Part shown: positions 38,892 to 47,024 of the stretch, in pieces
Layout: the number at the start of each line of letters is the position of its first letter
How positions within the stretch are numbered: position 1 is the stretch's first letter
From: Luteibacter flocculans
Lineage (GTDB): Bacteria > Pseudomonadota > Gammaproteobacteria > Xanthomonadales > Rhodanobacteraceae
Length of the DNA stretch: 64,000 bases
Direction: 5' to 3'
NCBI RefSeq assembly: GCF_023612255.1
Contig: NZ_CP063231.1
Span: forward strand, 1,160,001-1,224,000
Notes under the pieces: generated by a model
Told to the model about the DNA's origin: nothing
What the model saw: the letters and a program-made list of their open reading frames with translations, nothing else
Database searches by the model: none
Translations under genes and position numbers: made by a program

Positions 38892-39038
38892 ATGACTGAT
38901 TCGATTTCAGAATTTGAGCATAGATTGATTCGAATCGCGCTGCGCGGTGAAGAGCCATCGACTCACGGTCTTGGACCGCAGATACCGCATCTCAAGATCG
39001 TGTGGTCTGCATCCGGGGCAAATGCTGAAGGATTCTAG
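38892..39038 (+). CDS. Small ORF, possible toxin-tail remnant
   Basis: 48 codons (starts MTDSISEFEHRLIR, ends GANAEGF). The middle has a His-rich HGLGPQIPHLKI stretch of the kind found at the ends of HNH-like toxin domains, but this is too short for a family call. It sits between the first immunity gene and the orphan cdiA module, two bases before another tiny ORF that could be the start of an immunity gene. It is best read as the 3' scrap of an older toxin module. It may not be expressed. Confidence 0.3.
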   Translation: MTDSISEFEHRLIRIALRGEEPSTHGLGPQIPHLKIVWSASGANAEGF

Positions 39039-39040
39039 TT

Positions 39041-39127
39041 ATGACTCACATCGTGGTTGAAACCGCCGAAGACCTCGCTGTTTTGCTGGACAGACTGATC
39101 GAAGAATTGGCAGATCGCCCGTCTTGA
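39041..39127 (+). pseudogene. Possible truncated immunity gene remnant
   Basis: 28 codons (MTHIVVETAEDLAVLLDRLI...) ending at TGA 39125-39127. The strand-then-helix pattern with EDLxxLLDRL resembles the start of Imm1-like immunity proteins. It immediately follows the 48-codon ORF, mirroring toxin-immunity order. The family suggestion is weak and based on pattern only. Confidence 0.3.
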
Positions 39128-39163
39128 CGGGCTATGGTTGAGGAAGCAGCCGGGTAGGTGATT

Positions 39164-39187
39164 AAGCCGATCGCGGCTTCTTTGAGT
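39164..39187 (+). other. Hairpin at the 5' edge of the orphan cdiA module
   Basis: AAGCCG and CGGCTT form a 6-bp stem around ATCG, followed by CTTTG. It lies about 15-20 bases upstream of the start of homology to cdiA. It could be a weak terminator or mark an old junction. Confidence 0.3.
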
Positions 39188-39190
39188 TGA

Positions 39191-42100
39191 CGCAGTGCCG
39201 GCGGAGGCAATCTCGCGGTGGCCGCCGGAAACAACGCGCTGCTCGAAGGCACGCAGATCAAGGCAGGCGGCACGGCGGCGCTCCAGGCCGGCAACGATCT
39301 CGACCTCACCACGGTAACCGACAGCACGACGAAGACGGCGAGCTGGAAGGAGGGGAAGAAGCGCGTTACGGAGACGACGACGGATGAGACCGTTCGCGGC
39401 GTGACGATCGACGCCGGTACGGGGGTGCAGATCGCCGCCGGTCACGACGCCACCCTGGATGCGACGACCGTCGCCACCAAGACCGGCGACATCACCTTGG
39501 CCGCGGGACACGACCTCACGCTTGGCGCTGAGGACGAAACGCATACCGTCGTCACGGACACCAAGAAAAAGAAAAGCGGCCTCTTCAGCAGCAAGACGAC
39601 CACGACCCACGACACCAGCGAGCAGACGTTGGCCGTCGGCACGTCGCTCAGTGGCGACAACATCCACATGGTGGCCGGAAACGACCTCACTGCCATGGGT
39701 GCGACGGTCCAGGCAACCGGCGGCATCGCCGTGGCGGCAGGCCACGACGTGAACCTGCTAGCGACGACGGACACCTATAACGAGACCCACGACAAGACCG
39801 TCAAGAAGTCTGGCTTCACGCTCAACCGCGGCGGCGGCATCGTCCAGGCAGGCAAGAAGACGGTGACGAACGACGACACCGCACAGCATGTCGCCAATGG
39901 CACCCTGCTCAGTGGCGATTCGATCTCTGTCGCTGCAGGCCACGACGTGCTCGGCGAAGGCGCGAAGATCGCCGGTACACACGATGTAGTGGTGGCAGCG
40001 GGTAACAACCTGACCCTCACCACGGCCGTCGACATCTACGACGACAGCCATAGCAAGACGGTCACCAAGACGGGCTACTCCAAGAGCGGGATGAACGAGC
40101 TTTACGGGCAGGCGAAGGACAGCCGCTCGGATAGCTCGCACCAGGTGACCCACACGGGAAGCGTCGTCGGTTCCACCGATGGACAGGTGACGTTGACGGC
40201 GGGTGGTGACCTCCACCTGACGGGCACGGACGTCATCAGCAAGACCGGCACGACGATCGTCGGCAAGAACGTCACGATCGACGCTGGGCTGGACACGCTG
40301 GATACGACGCAGTCGCAGAAGCATAGCGAGGGGGGCATCACCGGAGGATTGGGCGGTGGTCTATACGACCTGGCGATGGACGTTCGTAACTCAGCCACCC
40401 GCGCAAACGACACCGACGACGACCGTTTGAAAGCGCTGTATGCCGCCAAGGCAGCATACGAAATCAAGGATGGTGTTCAGGCGATTCAGGGTATCAGTGG
40501 CGTGACCGATGCCCAGAGTGCGGCGGGCGCGACGGGCATCAACATTCAGGTCGGGATTGGTGGAAGCAGCGCAAGCAGCAAGACAACGACACACGACAGC
40601 ACCTCCTTCGGCGGTCATATCACCAGTGGCGGGAACGTCACCATTGGCGCAACCGGTGGCGACCTGACCATCATCGGCGGCGAGGTGACCGGCAAGAACG
40701 TTGCCCTAGCTGCGACGCACGACATCAACCTGCTCAGCCAGTCCGAGGAACACAGCCTAAAGAACGACTCGAAGAATTCCGCGGGGAGTATTGGCGTCAG
40801 CTTCGGCTCCGATGGTTTCGGCATCTATGCATCGGCTAGCGTCGGCAGTGGCAAGGCCCACGGCAACGGCAGCACTCATGCCGAAACCACGATCAACGCC
40901 GACGACAAGCTGACCATCGTCAGTGGTAACGACACGACCATCGAAGGCGCCCAGCTGAAGGGCAATCAGGTTGTCGCCGACATCGGCAACAACCTGACCA
41001 TCCGCAGCGAGCAGGACACCGACGACTACGCCAGCAAGACCATGCAGGCTGGCGACAAGCTCATGGTCGGTATTACCCAGAGTGGATTTGTCAGCGGTAG
41101 TGCGTACTACGCCGCAAGCAAGGTCGACAGCCACTACACCAGCGTCAACGAAGTCAGCGGCATCAAGGCCGGCGACGGCGGCTTCCAGATCGACGTTGGC
41201 GGCACGACTCATCTGGTGGGTGGGCAGATCGCCAGCTCGACCGATGCCTCCAAGAACGTGCTCATCACGGGCGATCTGGTCTGGGAGGATCTGCACAACG
41301 AGTCGAAGTACAACGCCAGCCAGGTGAGCATTAGCGGGGGCAGCACTGTATCGAGCAATGTCGTGGGCGCGATCGGTGCGGCGATTTCCATGGCAATGCC
41401 ACAGCGTGGAAACAGCAGCAGCGAAACCCGATCAGGGGTGGCTAATGGGACGATCACAATACGCAACGATCCAGCCAAGGATCTGACTGGACTCGACCGA
41501 AATCCAACTCTTGACAACGCCTCGCTGAAGAATTCCTTCGACCCCGAGATGATTGCCGACAGGCAAGAGCTTTCCGAGGTCGCGGCGCACGTAGGCTTTC
41601 GTGCTGCTGGTGATATCGCCAACAAGATGAAATGGGCCGAAGGAAGCCCGCAACGCGCTGCGCTTCACGGCGCGGTGGCCGCCGCTGTGGCATCTTTGGG
41701 TGGCGGGGACGTTGGCAAGGCAGTCACGGGTGCGGTAGCCAACCAGGTCGTCATGACCACGATGTCTGACTACCTTCTAAGTCACGGTTATGAGGCCAAG
41801 GATCCCGAATACAGCGCCCTTATGCAGGCAGGGAGCGCTGCGGTTGGTGCAGTTGTGGGTGGAGGTTCTGGCGCGGTGGCAGCTCTGGATGCGACCAAGT
41901 ACAACCATCTCACACATAAGCAGATTGATGATCTAAACCAAGCGCTGGGGAGCTGTGCGACAGAACAATGTCGCTCGGATGCGATCAGTTCGGCTAAACA
42001 GCAATCTCAGTTGAATGACGTGGCCTTGGCCATTGTTTGCAATGCCGGAGCATCAACGGCTTGCTACCAGGGTCTCGGCGCGCTGGAATCGTATTACGAC

Positions 42101-42913
42101 AGCCCCGTCGTGCCGCTCGGCTTGCAGGGCGATCAAGTACGTGATCGGCAGTTGGAGCAATCTCAATACTTTGGAGATATAGGATTCTTCGGTGGCCTTG
42201 CTGCATCGTACTACGCCAACACCCCTCAGGAGGGTGAGCTAGGCAGGTTCCTGTCCGGGGCCGGCGCCGCCTACGGGAACAGAATTCTCCCGTTTATCGG
42301 TAACGACGAGGGGCAAAATCGCGACAACCCATTTATTCCCGCGCAATCAGGGGGTGCGGCACCGCAATTTACGGATGGAATGTCCGCGAGTGCAGCACAG
42401 GGGGTGTGGCTTGGTCGGGTCGCAGGTGATGCCACCTGGGCGCTCGTTGGAAACGAAGGAAATGCCGGTTCAAGTGCTAGACCGTCAAACACCGTTCCAA
42501 ACACAGAAGTGCCATTTAGCCCCATAGTTGACGGTGGTGGACTGCAAGCTCACGAAGATGCCGGTGGACATCTCTTGAAGAAACACGTTGGGCAGTCGGA
42601 GCAGGACCTTGTGGATCGGTTGGCTGCAGAACCAAACATCAGCGGCTCTTCGTCCTTCTATAATCGGGCTGCGGCAGAAAATGCCGTTTCGCAAACCATT
42701 GACGCGAACCAGAAGGCAGTGACAAATTGGTTGAATAATGGATCTTCAGGTCGCTTGCGTCTTGACTATTCCTTGTCTGATCCCGTCGGCATTTCCGTCT
42801 CTCGCGGTGCAACGAGCGCGCTCGACGTCAATTCCGTTCGTATGATTTTGGTGAGAGATGCATCCATGCCAACCGGGTACAAAATCCTTACTGGGTTTCC
42901 GACAAAACCATGA
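39191..42913 (+). pseudogene. Orphan cdiA 3' module with RNase A-like toxin
   Basis: The open frame runs from 39191 (after TGA 39188-39190) to 42913. It has no ATG near its start and lacks the signal peptide, TPS domain and FHA-1 region. From about 39200 to 40356 it is nearly identical to cdiA 34446-35602 (constant offset 4754, same reading frame). It stays similar to about 41500 and then diverges. A pretoxin segment with KYNHLTHKQ near 41900 leads to a different toxin at 42541-42913 (LQAHEDAGGHLLKKHVGQSE, SSSFYNRAAAENAV, VRMILVRDASMPTGYKI). The HE...GGH...KKHVG pattern is that of the bacterial RNase A-like CdiA-CT family. It is silent as it stands, but recombination with cdiA would activate it. 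Known CDI loci carry similar orphan cdiA-CT/cdiI pairs. Confidence 0.88.
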
Positions 42914-43209
42914 CCTACGAAAAACTCGACGCACTAGGACAATTGTTAGGCTGCTATTTTCATCAAGATTGGCCCGACGAGTTTGAGAGTGACGAGGCCG
43001 CCTTGCGGGCGATCGTTGAAGCTGAGCCAAAGGAGCAAATTTCCATGGCGGTAAGCGAGATTGATGAAATCTTGGCTAGGCCGCCTTCTGAAAGTGCTTT
43101 GAGGGAAATTCTTGTTGATAAGGTTGGATGCTATTTTGATCCAAGCTCGCAGGGATTGAGCTATGAGCGATGGCTGCGACATGTCCGCGATGTGTTTTCT
43201 AAGGCATGA
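42910..43209 (+). CDS. CDI immunity protein of the orphan module (CdiI_2-like)
   Basis: 99 residues starting at an ATGA overlap with the orphan toxin's stop. The pattern LLGCYFHQDWPDEF...KVGCYFDPSSQGLSYERWL fits the CdiI family paired with RNase A-like CdiA-CTs. It is cytoplasmic, acidic and lower in GC than the core. It may be expressed alone and protect against kin carrying the active form of this toxin. Confidence 0.82.
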   Translation: MTYEKLDALGQLLGCYFHQDWPDEFESDEAALRAIVEAEPKEQISMAVSEIDEILARPPSESALREILVDKVGCYFDPSSQGLSYERWLRHVRDVFSKA

Positions 43210-43227
43210 TTGCTTCTATCGAGAAGC

Positions 43228-43255
43228 GCCCGACCTGAGCGGGCATTTCTCTTTA
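43228..43255 (+). terminator. Terminator after the orphan immunity gene
   Basis: GCCCG (43228-43232) and CGGGC (43240-43244) pair around a 7-base loop, followed by ATTTCTCTTT. It lies 19 bases after the stop codon. Confidence 0.65.
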
Positions 43256-43489
43256 TGATGGTCATTGCTTATCGACCAGTGGCGGTGTGGCGGTCGTTGA
43301 TGATCTACGCGTTAGACGGGTCCTGCAGGCCGCCGAGGCGATATCGGGTGATCGCGGTAAAGCGGTTGTCTGGCTGCAGGAGCCGATTGCCACGTTTGGC
43401 GGCAAGACTGCACTAGAGCTTGTCGCCGCAGGTGCACCGATGACTTGTTGGGTTACCTTGCCTCGATCGAATCCGGTTACGTCGGTTGA
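43239..43489 (+). pseudogene. Truncated, frameshifted Xre/MbcA/ParS-type antitoxin remnant
   Basis: The frame is open without ATG from 43239 and reads RVLQAAEAISGDRGKAVVWL...FGGKTALELVAAG, the C-terminal toxin-binding (DUF2384-type) pattern of MbcA/ParS/Xre antitoxins. A frameshift near 43437 continues the family ending in another frame (DDLLGYLASIESGYVG, stop 43487-43489). The N-terminal HTH half and any RES-type toxin are missing. In the unshifted frame an 81-codon ORF (43287-43532) results, whose last 30 residues are unrelated. This marks a decayed toxin-antitoxin locus beside the IS. Confidence 0.62.
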
Positions 43490-43510
43490 TCTGCCGGCCC
43501 TCGACGAGCA

Positions 43511-43550
43511 CGTGACATCGGTAGCGCGATGATCCGCTACCGATGTCACG
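43511..43550. repeat. Perfect 16-bp inverted repeat
   Basis: CGTGACATCGGTAGCG (43511-43526) and CGCTACCGATGTCACG (43535-43550) are exact reverse complements separated by 8 bases. The repeat lies between the antitoxin remnant and the IS left end. There is no T-run, so it could be a strong RNA hairpin, a protein-binding site, or the end of a former element. Confidence 0.85.
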
Positions 43551-43641
43551 CACGGAGAAGTTGATGAGCTATGGCCACTGACCTGCTCCCACTGAGCCGT
43601 ACCACATGACGCTGTAAAGTCCGTCAACCACGAGGACGGAT

Positions 43642-43908
43642 ATGAAGAAAAGTCGTTTCACCACCGCGCAGATCATTGGCTTCATCAAGCAAGCCGACGC
43701 AGGGATGGCGGTTGCGGAGCTAGCCCGGCAACATGGCTTCAGCCCCGCGAGCTTCTACGCCTGGCGGGCCAAGTTCGGTGGCATGGAGGCCAAAGACGCC
43801 AAGCTGCTGAAGGACTTGGAGTCCGAGAACAGTCGGCTCAAACGCTTGTTGGCGGAGGCGCATCTGGACATCGAGGCGCTGAAGGTCGGATTCGGGATAA
43901 AACGCTAG
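43642..43908 (+). CDS. IS3-family transposase OrfA
   Basis: 88 residues. The N-terminal HTH_Tnp_1 domain (KSRFTTAQIIGFIKQADAGMAVAELARQHGFSPASFYAWRAKFGGM) is followed by a leucine-zipper helix (LLKDLESENSRLKRLLAEAHLDIEAL). It binds the IS ends. Near its 3' end, ATAAAACGC offers an A-rich slippage site, from which -1 frameshifting would fuse it to OrfB to make the full transposase. Confidence 0.93.
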   Translation: MKKSRFTTAQIIGFIKQADAGMAVAELARQHGFSPASFYAWRAKFGGMEAKDAKLLKDLESENSRLKRLLAEAHLDIEALKVGFGIKR

Positions 43909-43940
43909 CCCCGCAACGCAAGCGTGAGGCAATCCGGCGC

Positions 43941-44774
43941 ATGTGCGAACTGACAGTGATCAGTGAGCGCCGGGCTTGCCGCCTTGCGGGGGTATCCCGC
44001 GATGCGTTCCGTCATGAACCGGTACCCACGCCTGCCACGCAGGCGCTGTCGCTGCGGCTGGTCGAGTTGGCGCAGGTACGCCACCGCTTCGGTTACCGCC
44101 GCCTGCATGACCTGTTGAAGCCGGAATTCCCGGTGGTGAACTACAAGAAAGTCTATCGCCTGTATCGGGAGGCCAAACTGGCCGTGCGTCGCCCGCGCAA
44201 GGCGAAGCGCTCGGTCGGCGAGCGTCAAAAGCTGCGGGCGTCGTCCCGACCGAACGATACCTGGAGCATGGACTTTGTTTTCGATGCGCTGGCCAACGGG
44301 CGTCGGATCAAATGCTTGACCATGGTCGATGACTTCACGCGCGAGAGAGTGGATATCGCAGTGGATCACGGTATCAGCGGTGCGTACGTCGTGCGGCTTC
44401 GCGATCAGGCCGCCTGCTTCCGTGGCTATCCACGCGCCGTCCGCACCGACAATGGGCCCGAGGTCACCAGCCGCGCCTTCATCGCCTGGACGCGGCAGCA
44501 CGGTGTCGAGCACATCCTGATCGAGCCGGGCTGCCCCACGCAGAACGGTTACATCGAAAGTTTCAACGGCAAGTTCCGCGACGAATGCCTCAACGAGTAC
44601 TGGTTCACCTCACTGACCCAAGCGCGTGACGTTATCGGAAGCTGGCGTCGTGACTACAACGAGGTTCGACCCCATAGCAGCTGTGGTCGCATCGCACCGT
44701 CGCAATTCGCTGCCCACCATCGCGCACAACAGGACAACAACGCAGTAACCTTCAACCCCGGACTTTCGCAGTAA
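43941..44774 (+). CDS. IS3-family transposase OrfB (rve integrase core)
   Basis: 277 residues from the first ATG; the -1 frame is open further upstream to the OrfA overlap. An HTH_21 segment (FGYRRLHDLLKPEFPVVNYKKVYRLYREAKL) precedes the DDE integrase core. The acidic triad is visible in TWSMDFVFDAL (D), VRTDNGPEV (D) and YIESFNGKFRDECLNE (E). It is intact, so the element may still be mobile. Confidence 0.94.
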   Translation: MCELTVISERRACRLAGVSRDAFRHEPVPTPATQALSLRLVELAQVRHRFGYRRLHDLLKPEFPVVNYKKVYRLYREAKLAVRRPRKAKRSVGERQKLRASSRPNDTWSMDFVFDALANGRRIKCLTMVDDFTRERVDIAVDHGISGAYVVRLRDQAACFRGYPRAVRTDNGPEVTSRAFIAWTRQHGVEHILIEPGCPTQNGYIESFNGKFRDECLNEYWFTSLTQARDVIGSWRRDYNEVRPHSSCGRIAPSQFAAHHRAQQDNNAVTFNPGLSQ

Positions 44775-44804
44775 TCATCGGTAGGGCAGTTGGGGGCAGG
44801 TCAG

Positions 44805-45107
44805 AACTCTAAAGGCTCAAAAAAATGAAACTAAGTAGACCGGTACGTATTCTAATGGTGGGCGGCTTCTTTGCGATTGTTTTTTTTTATGCTTATCGTA
44901 GCCGTCGTATTCGTCCGCTGCCTCATTGCGGGAATTGCTTTCAATTTTGAAGCCATCTGACTTACCGCGTTTAAGAACAGCATTTTTATCGGAATCGTAG
45001 CAATACTTCTGACGGCGGTGGGGGGGCTAGGCCACGGCAGAAGCATTGAAATTTTGTTTGCTACATCGACACGTCATCACCACGTGGCGGGTGAGCGGCG
45101 AGTGCAA
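44805..45107. other. Low-GC stretch with decayed membrane-protein-like frames
   Basis: About 300 bases, markedly AT-richer than the surroundings. A 41-codon ORF (44825-44950; MKLSRPVRILMVGGFFAIVFF...) has one hydrophobic segment. A T9 run near 44880 joins it, in another frame, to MLIVAVVFVRCLIAGIAF (44889-44960). Past a TGA that frame continues as FIGIVAILLTAVGGLG. Three hydrophobic stretches split over frames suggest a frameshifted membrane-protein remnant, possibly brought in with the adjacent IS. No family is recognisable. Confidence 0.35.
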
Positions 45108-45380
45108 CTAGTATGCAGAACGATACGCACAACCTGCATCACGACCCATCTGCCGCCACGTACTAGGAAACGGCACGACACGGCTCCCCGCAAATTGCTC
45201 CGCAAGAGCACGACGAAGAAAGCGGATAACGCGATCGCCTCTGCCCGCAAACAGCAAGTCGCAAGCGGTTTGCTCGCCTGTACCGGGTAGCGGTGTGCTC
45301 ATGAACCACTGCCATGTCGCCGAGGGATCGGGCTCGATGAGGCTCGCCAGGGCGAAGATGCGGCGGGTGACGGTGCTCAT
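45108..45380 (-). CDS. Small protein with antitoxin-like C-terminal pattern
   Basis: 90 codons from ATG 45380, two bases after the mipA-like gene's stop. The stretch ATWQWFMSTPLPGTGEQTACDLLFAGRGDRVIRFLRRAL resembles the toxin-binding part of ParS/MbcA antitoxins (W....P....G.TA.DLL..GR.D.V..FL). No HTH is present and no partner toxin is adjacent. The last 25 residues look non-conserved. It could be a remnant; function unassigned. Confidence 0.4.
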   Translation of the reverse strand: MSTVTRRIFALASLIEPDPSATWQWFMSTPLPGTGEQTACDLLFAGRGDRVIRFLRRALAEQFAGSRVVPFPSTWRQMGRDAGCAYRSAY

Positions 45381-45382
45381 GC

Positions 45383-46144
45383 TCAGAAGCGGTACGAGAG
45401 CGCGACGAGGTAGCTGCGGGTGCTGCTGCCCGTCACCATGGGGCTGTCTTTCACGGCGTCGGGAAGGCGGCTGAGGCGTAGCGTGGTGAGCAGGTTCCAT
45501 CGCGTGCCGAGCTTCGCGTTCGCCGTCACGCCCGCGTACGGCGCGGTGCCGGAGCCCGCCCGGTAGGCTGGCAGGCCGCTTTTGAGCGCCTCTTTGTCGG
45601 TAATGCCGTAGTAGTAATCGTTGAGCGCGTCGCTGGTATACGTGGCGCCGACCATCGGTATCAGTACCAGCCCGCCCCCGAACGGCAACGGGTAGCCGTA
45701 GTTTGCATCGAAGACATGACCGCCGCCGTGTCCGGTCACTTCCTTCTGCGCCGCGAACTGCACCACGCCCTACGTGCCTCTCGATCGCCATTGCACGCCC
45801 AATTGCCCTGAGATATCGCGGTCGGACAGGCGGCGTAGGCGGGTGTCGTCGGTGTCGTCGTGGCGGAATCGGTTGCCGATCGGCGAAACGACCAGCGACA
45901 GTTCGTTACCTTCATCGCGCCACAGACGCATGCCCACGCCGACGCCACGGATGAAGAAACGCTCGCCTTCGTAGTTCGCCACGGGCAGTGGCCATGCCTT
46001 GTTGTCGTACGAGCGATAAGGGCTGGGGCTCCATGCGAACCCGACGCCGAGGCTGAATTGAGATGTCGATGGGGCTGCCATCGGCACACTGGGTATCAGC
46101 AAGGCGCCTGCCAGAGCGAGGCAGGGGAAGGTCATCTTTGCCAT
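45383..46144 (-). pseudogene. mipA/ompV-like outer-membrane protein gene with amber codon
   Basis: 253 in-frame codons interrupted by one TAG at 45770-45772 (minus strand). The upstream part (124 residues) has a signal peptide (MAKMTFPCLALAGALL...PMA) and the MipA/OmpV stretch SLGVGFAWSPSPYRSYDNKAWPLPVANYEGERFFIRG. The downstream part continues as GVVQFAAQKEVTGHGGGHVFDANYGYPL and ends in a barrel-type SYLVALSYRF. Family members have PWG at the break, so a single TGG-to-TAG change fits. It lies downstream of an OmpR-type two-component system, the usual partner of such mipA genes. Confidence 0.82.
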
Positions 46145-46246
46145 CGGGACATCCGTTCAAGATCCGGTCCCGTCATGCTGCGCCAGCGAAGTTGTCTGAA
46201 CATTGCGCCGCGTGCATCCAGTGCGGCGATCTGTGAGCTTGTTCCG

Positions 46247-46921
46247 TTAATCGAGCTCCTTCAGCAGATAACCCACGCCGCGGATGACACTGATCTCCAC
46301 GCCGGCACCGGCTTCATCCAGCGCGCGGCGCAGCTTGGAAATGTGCGCGTCCAGCGCATTCGATTGGATGGCATCGTCGAATCCGTAGACGGCTTCGCGC
46401 AGGGCTTCGCGACGCACCGTGCGCCCTTGCCGATAGATCAGGGTTTCCAGGATGAGCAACTGGCGACGCGGCAGCCGCAGCATGCGCCCGCCGACGGCGG
46501 CCTCCCGGGCGCCGAAGTCGTACGTCAGCGCGCCCATCGCCGCCTGGGGCAGCGCGATGGTGGCGGGGCGGCGTGCCACGGCACGGATGCGCGCGAGCAA
46601 CTCGTCCGTGGCGACGGGTTTCACCAGGTAATCGTCGGCCCCTTCGTCCAGGCCCTCGATACGCTCGGGCAGTTCGCCCCGCGCCGTCAGCACGATGATG
46701 GGTAAGCCCGGCAGCATCCTGCGTGCCTGTGCGATCAGATCCACGCCATCGCCGTCGGGTAGCGAGCGGTCCAGTACCAGCAGGTCGTGAACACCGGAGC
46801 GCAAGGCCGCCGCGGCGACAGACAGCGATCCGGCGATGTCTACCAGGAGACCATGGCGCTGCAGTGCGCTCCGCATCAACAGCGCCAGTGGTTCGTCGTC
46901 TTCGACCAGCAATAGGCGCAC
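46247..46921 (-). CDS. OmpR-family response regulator
   Basis: 224 residues. Receiver domain (about 1-115) with acidic pair VEDDE, phospho-Asp51 in LVLDRSLPDGDG and Lys in YLVKPV. The C-terminal winged helix (about 125-222) reads LPRRQLLILETLIYRQGRTVRREAL...ALDAHISKLRRAL, ending with VIRGVGYLL. It is transcribed after the kinase gene at 47025-48383. The broken mipA-like gene downstream is a plausible target. Confidence 0.93.
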   Translation of the reverse strand: MRLLLVEDDEPLALLMRSALQRHGLLVDIAGSLSVAAAALRSGVHDLLVLDRSLPDGDGVDLIAQARRMLPGLPIIVLTARGELPERIEGLDEGADDYLVKPVATDELLARIRAVARRPATIALPQAAMGALTYDFGAREAAVGGRMLRLPRRQLLILETLIYRQGRTVRREALREAVYGFDDAIQSNALDAHISKLRRALDEAGAGVEISVIRGVGYLLKELD

Positions 46922-46974
46922 GTGTGTCGGCTCCGTCCTGCAAAGGGCAGCATGCTAGCCGATCGATCCGGAGT

Positions 46975-47005
46975 CACCGGCAACGTTCCGGCAATGTTGC
47001 CGGTG
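46975..47005 (-). promoter_or_regulatory. Tandem-repeat/hairpin site upstream of the response regulator gene
   Basis: CACCGGCAAC (46975-46984) and GTTGCCGGTG (46996-47005) are perfect 10-bp inverted repeats. The same bases form two tandem 11-bp units, CCGGCAACGTT and CCGGCAATGTT. OmpR-type regulators bind tandem repeats with about 11-bp period, so this is a candidate autoregulatory site between kinase and regulator genes. Confidence 0.45.
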
Positions 47006-47024
47006 GGGCCGGGCAGGGTAGACG

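Larger units (their letters stand above)
43578..44804 (+). mobile_element. IS3-family insertion sequence
   Basis: 1227 bp with imperfect terminal inverted repeats: left CTGACCTGCTCCCA-CTG, right (reverse complement) CTGACCTGCCCCCAACTG. It encodes OrfA (HTH, leucine-zipper) and OrfB (DDE) in the -1 frame, as in the IS407/IS51-like branch. The flanks 43574-43577 (GCCA) and 44805-44808 (AACT) show no target duplication, pointing to later rearrangement around it. Confidence 0.9.

Noticed and set aside
39218-42913. Orphan cdiA module as an independent expressed gene starting at GTG 39218
   Set aside because: The GTG lies inside sequence identical to the middle of cdiA, has no ribosome-binding site, and the product would lack a signal peptide and TPS domain.
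44852-45046. 64-codon minus-strand ORF in the low-GC region
   Set aside because: No hydrophobic or domain pattern, no ribosome-binding site, and it overlaps better-looking plus-strand hydrophobic frames.
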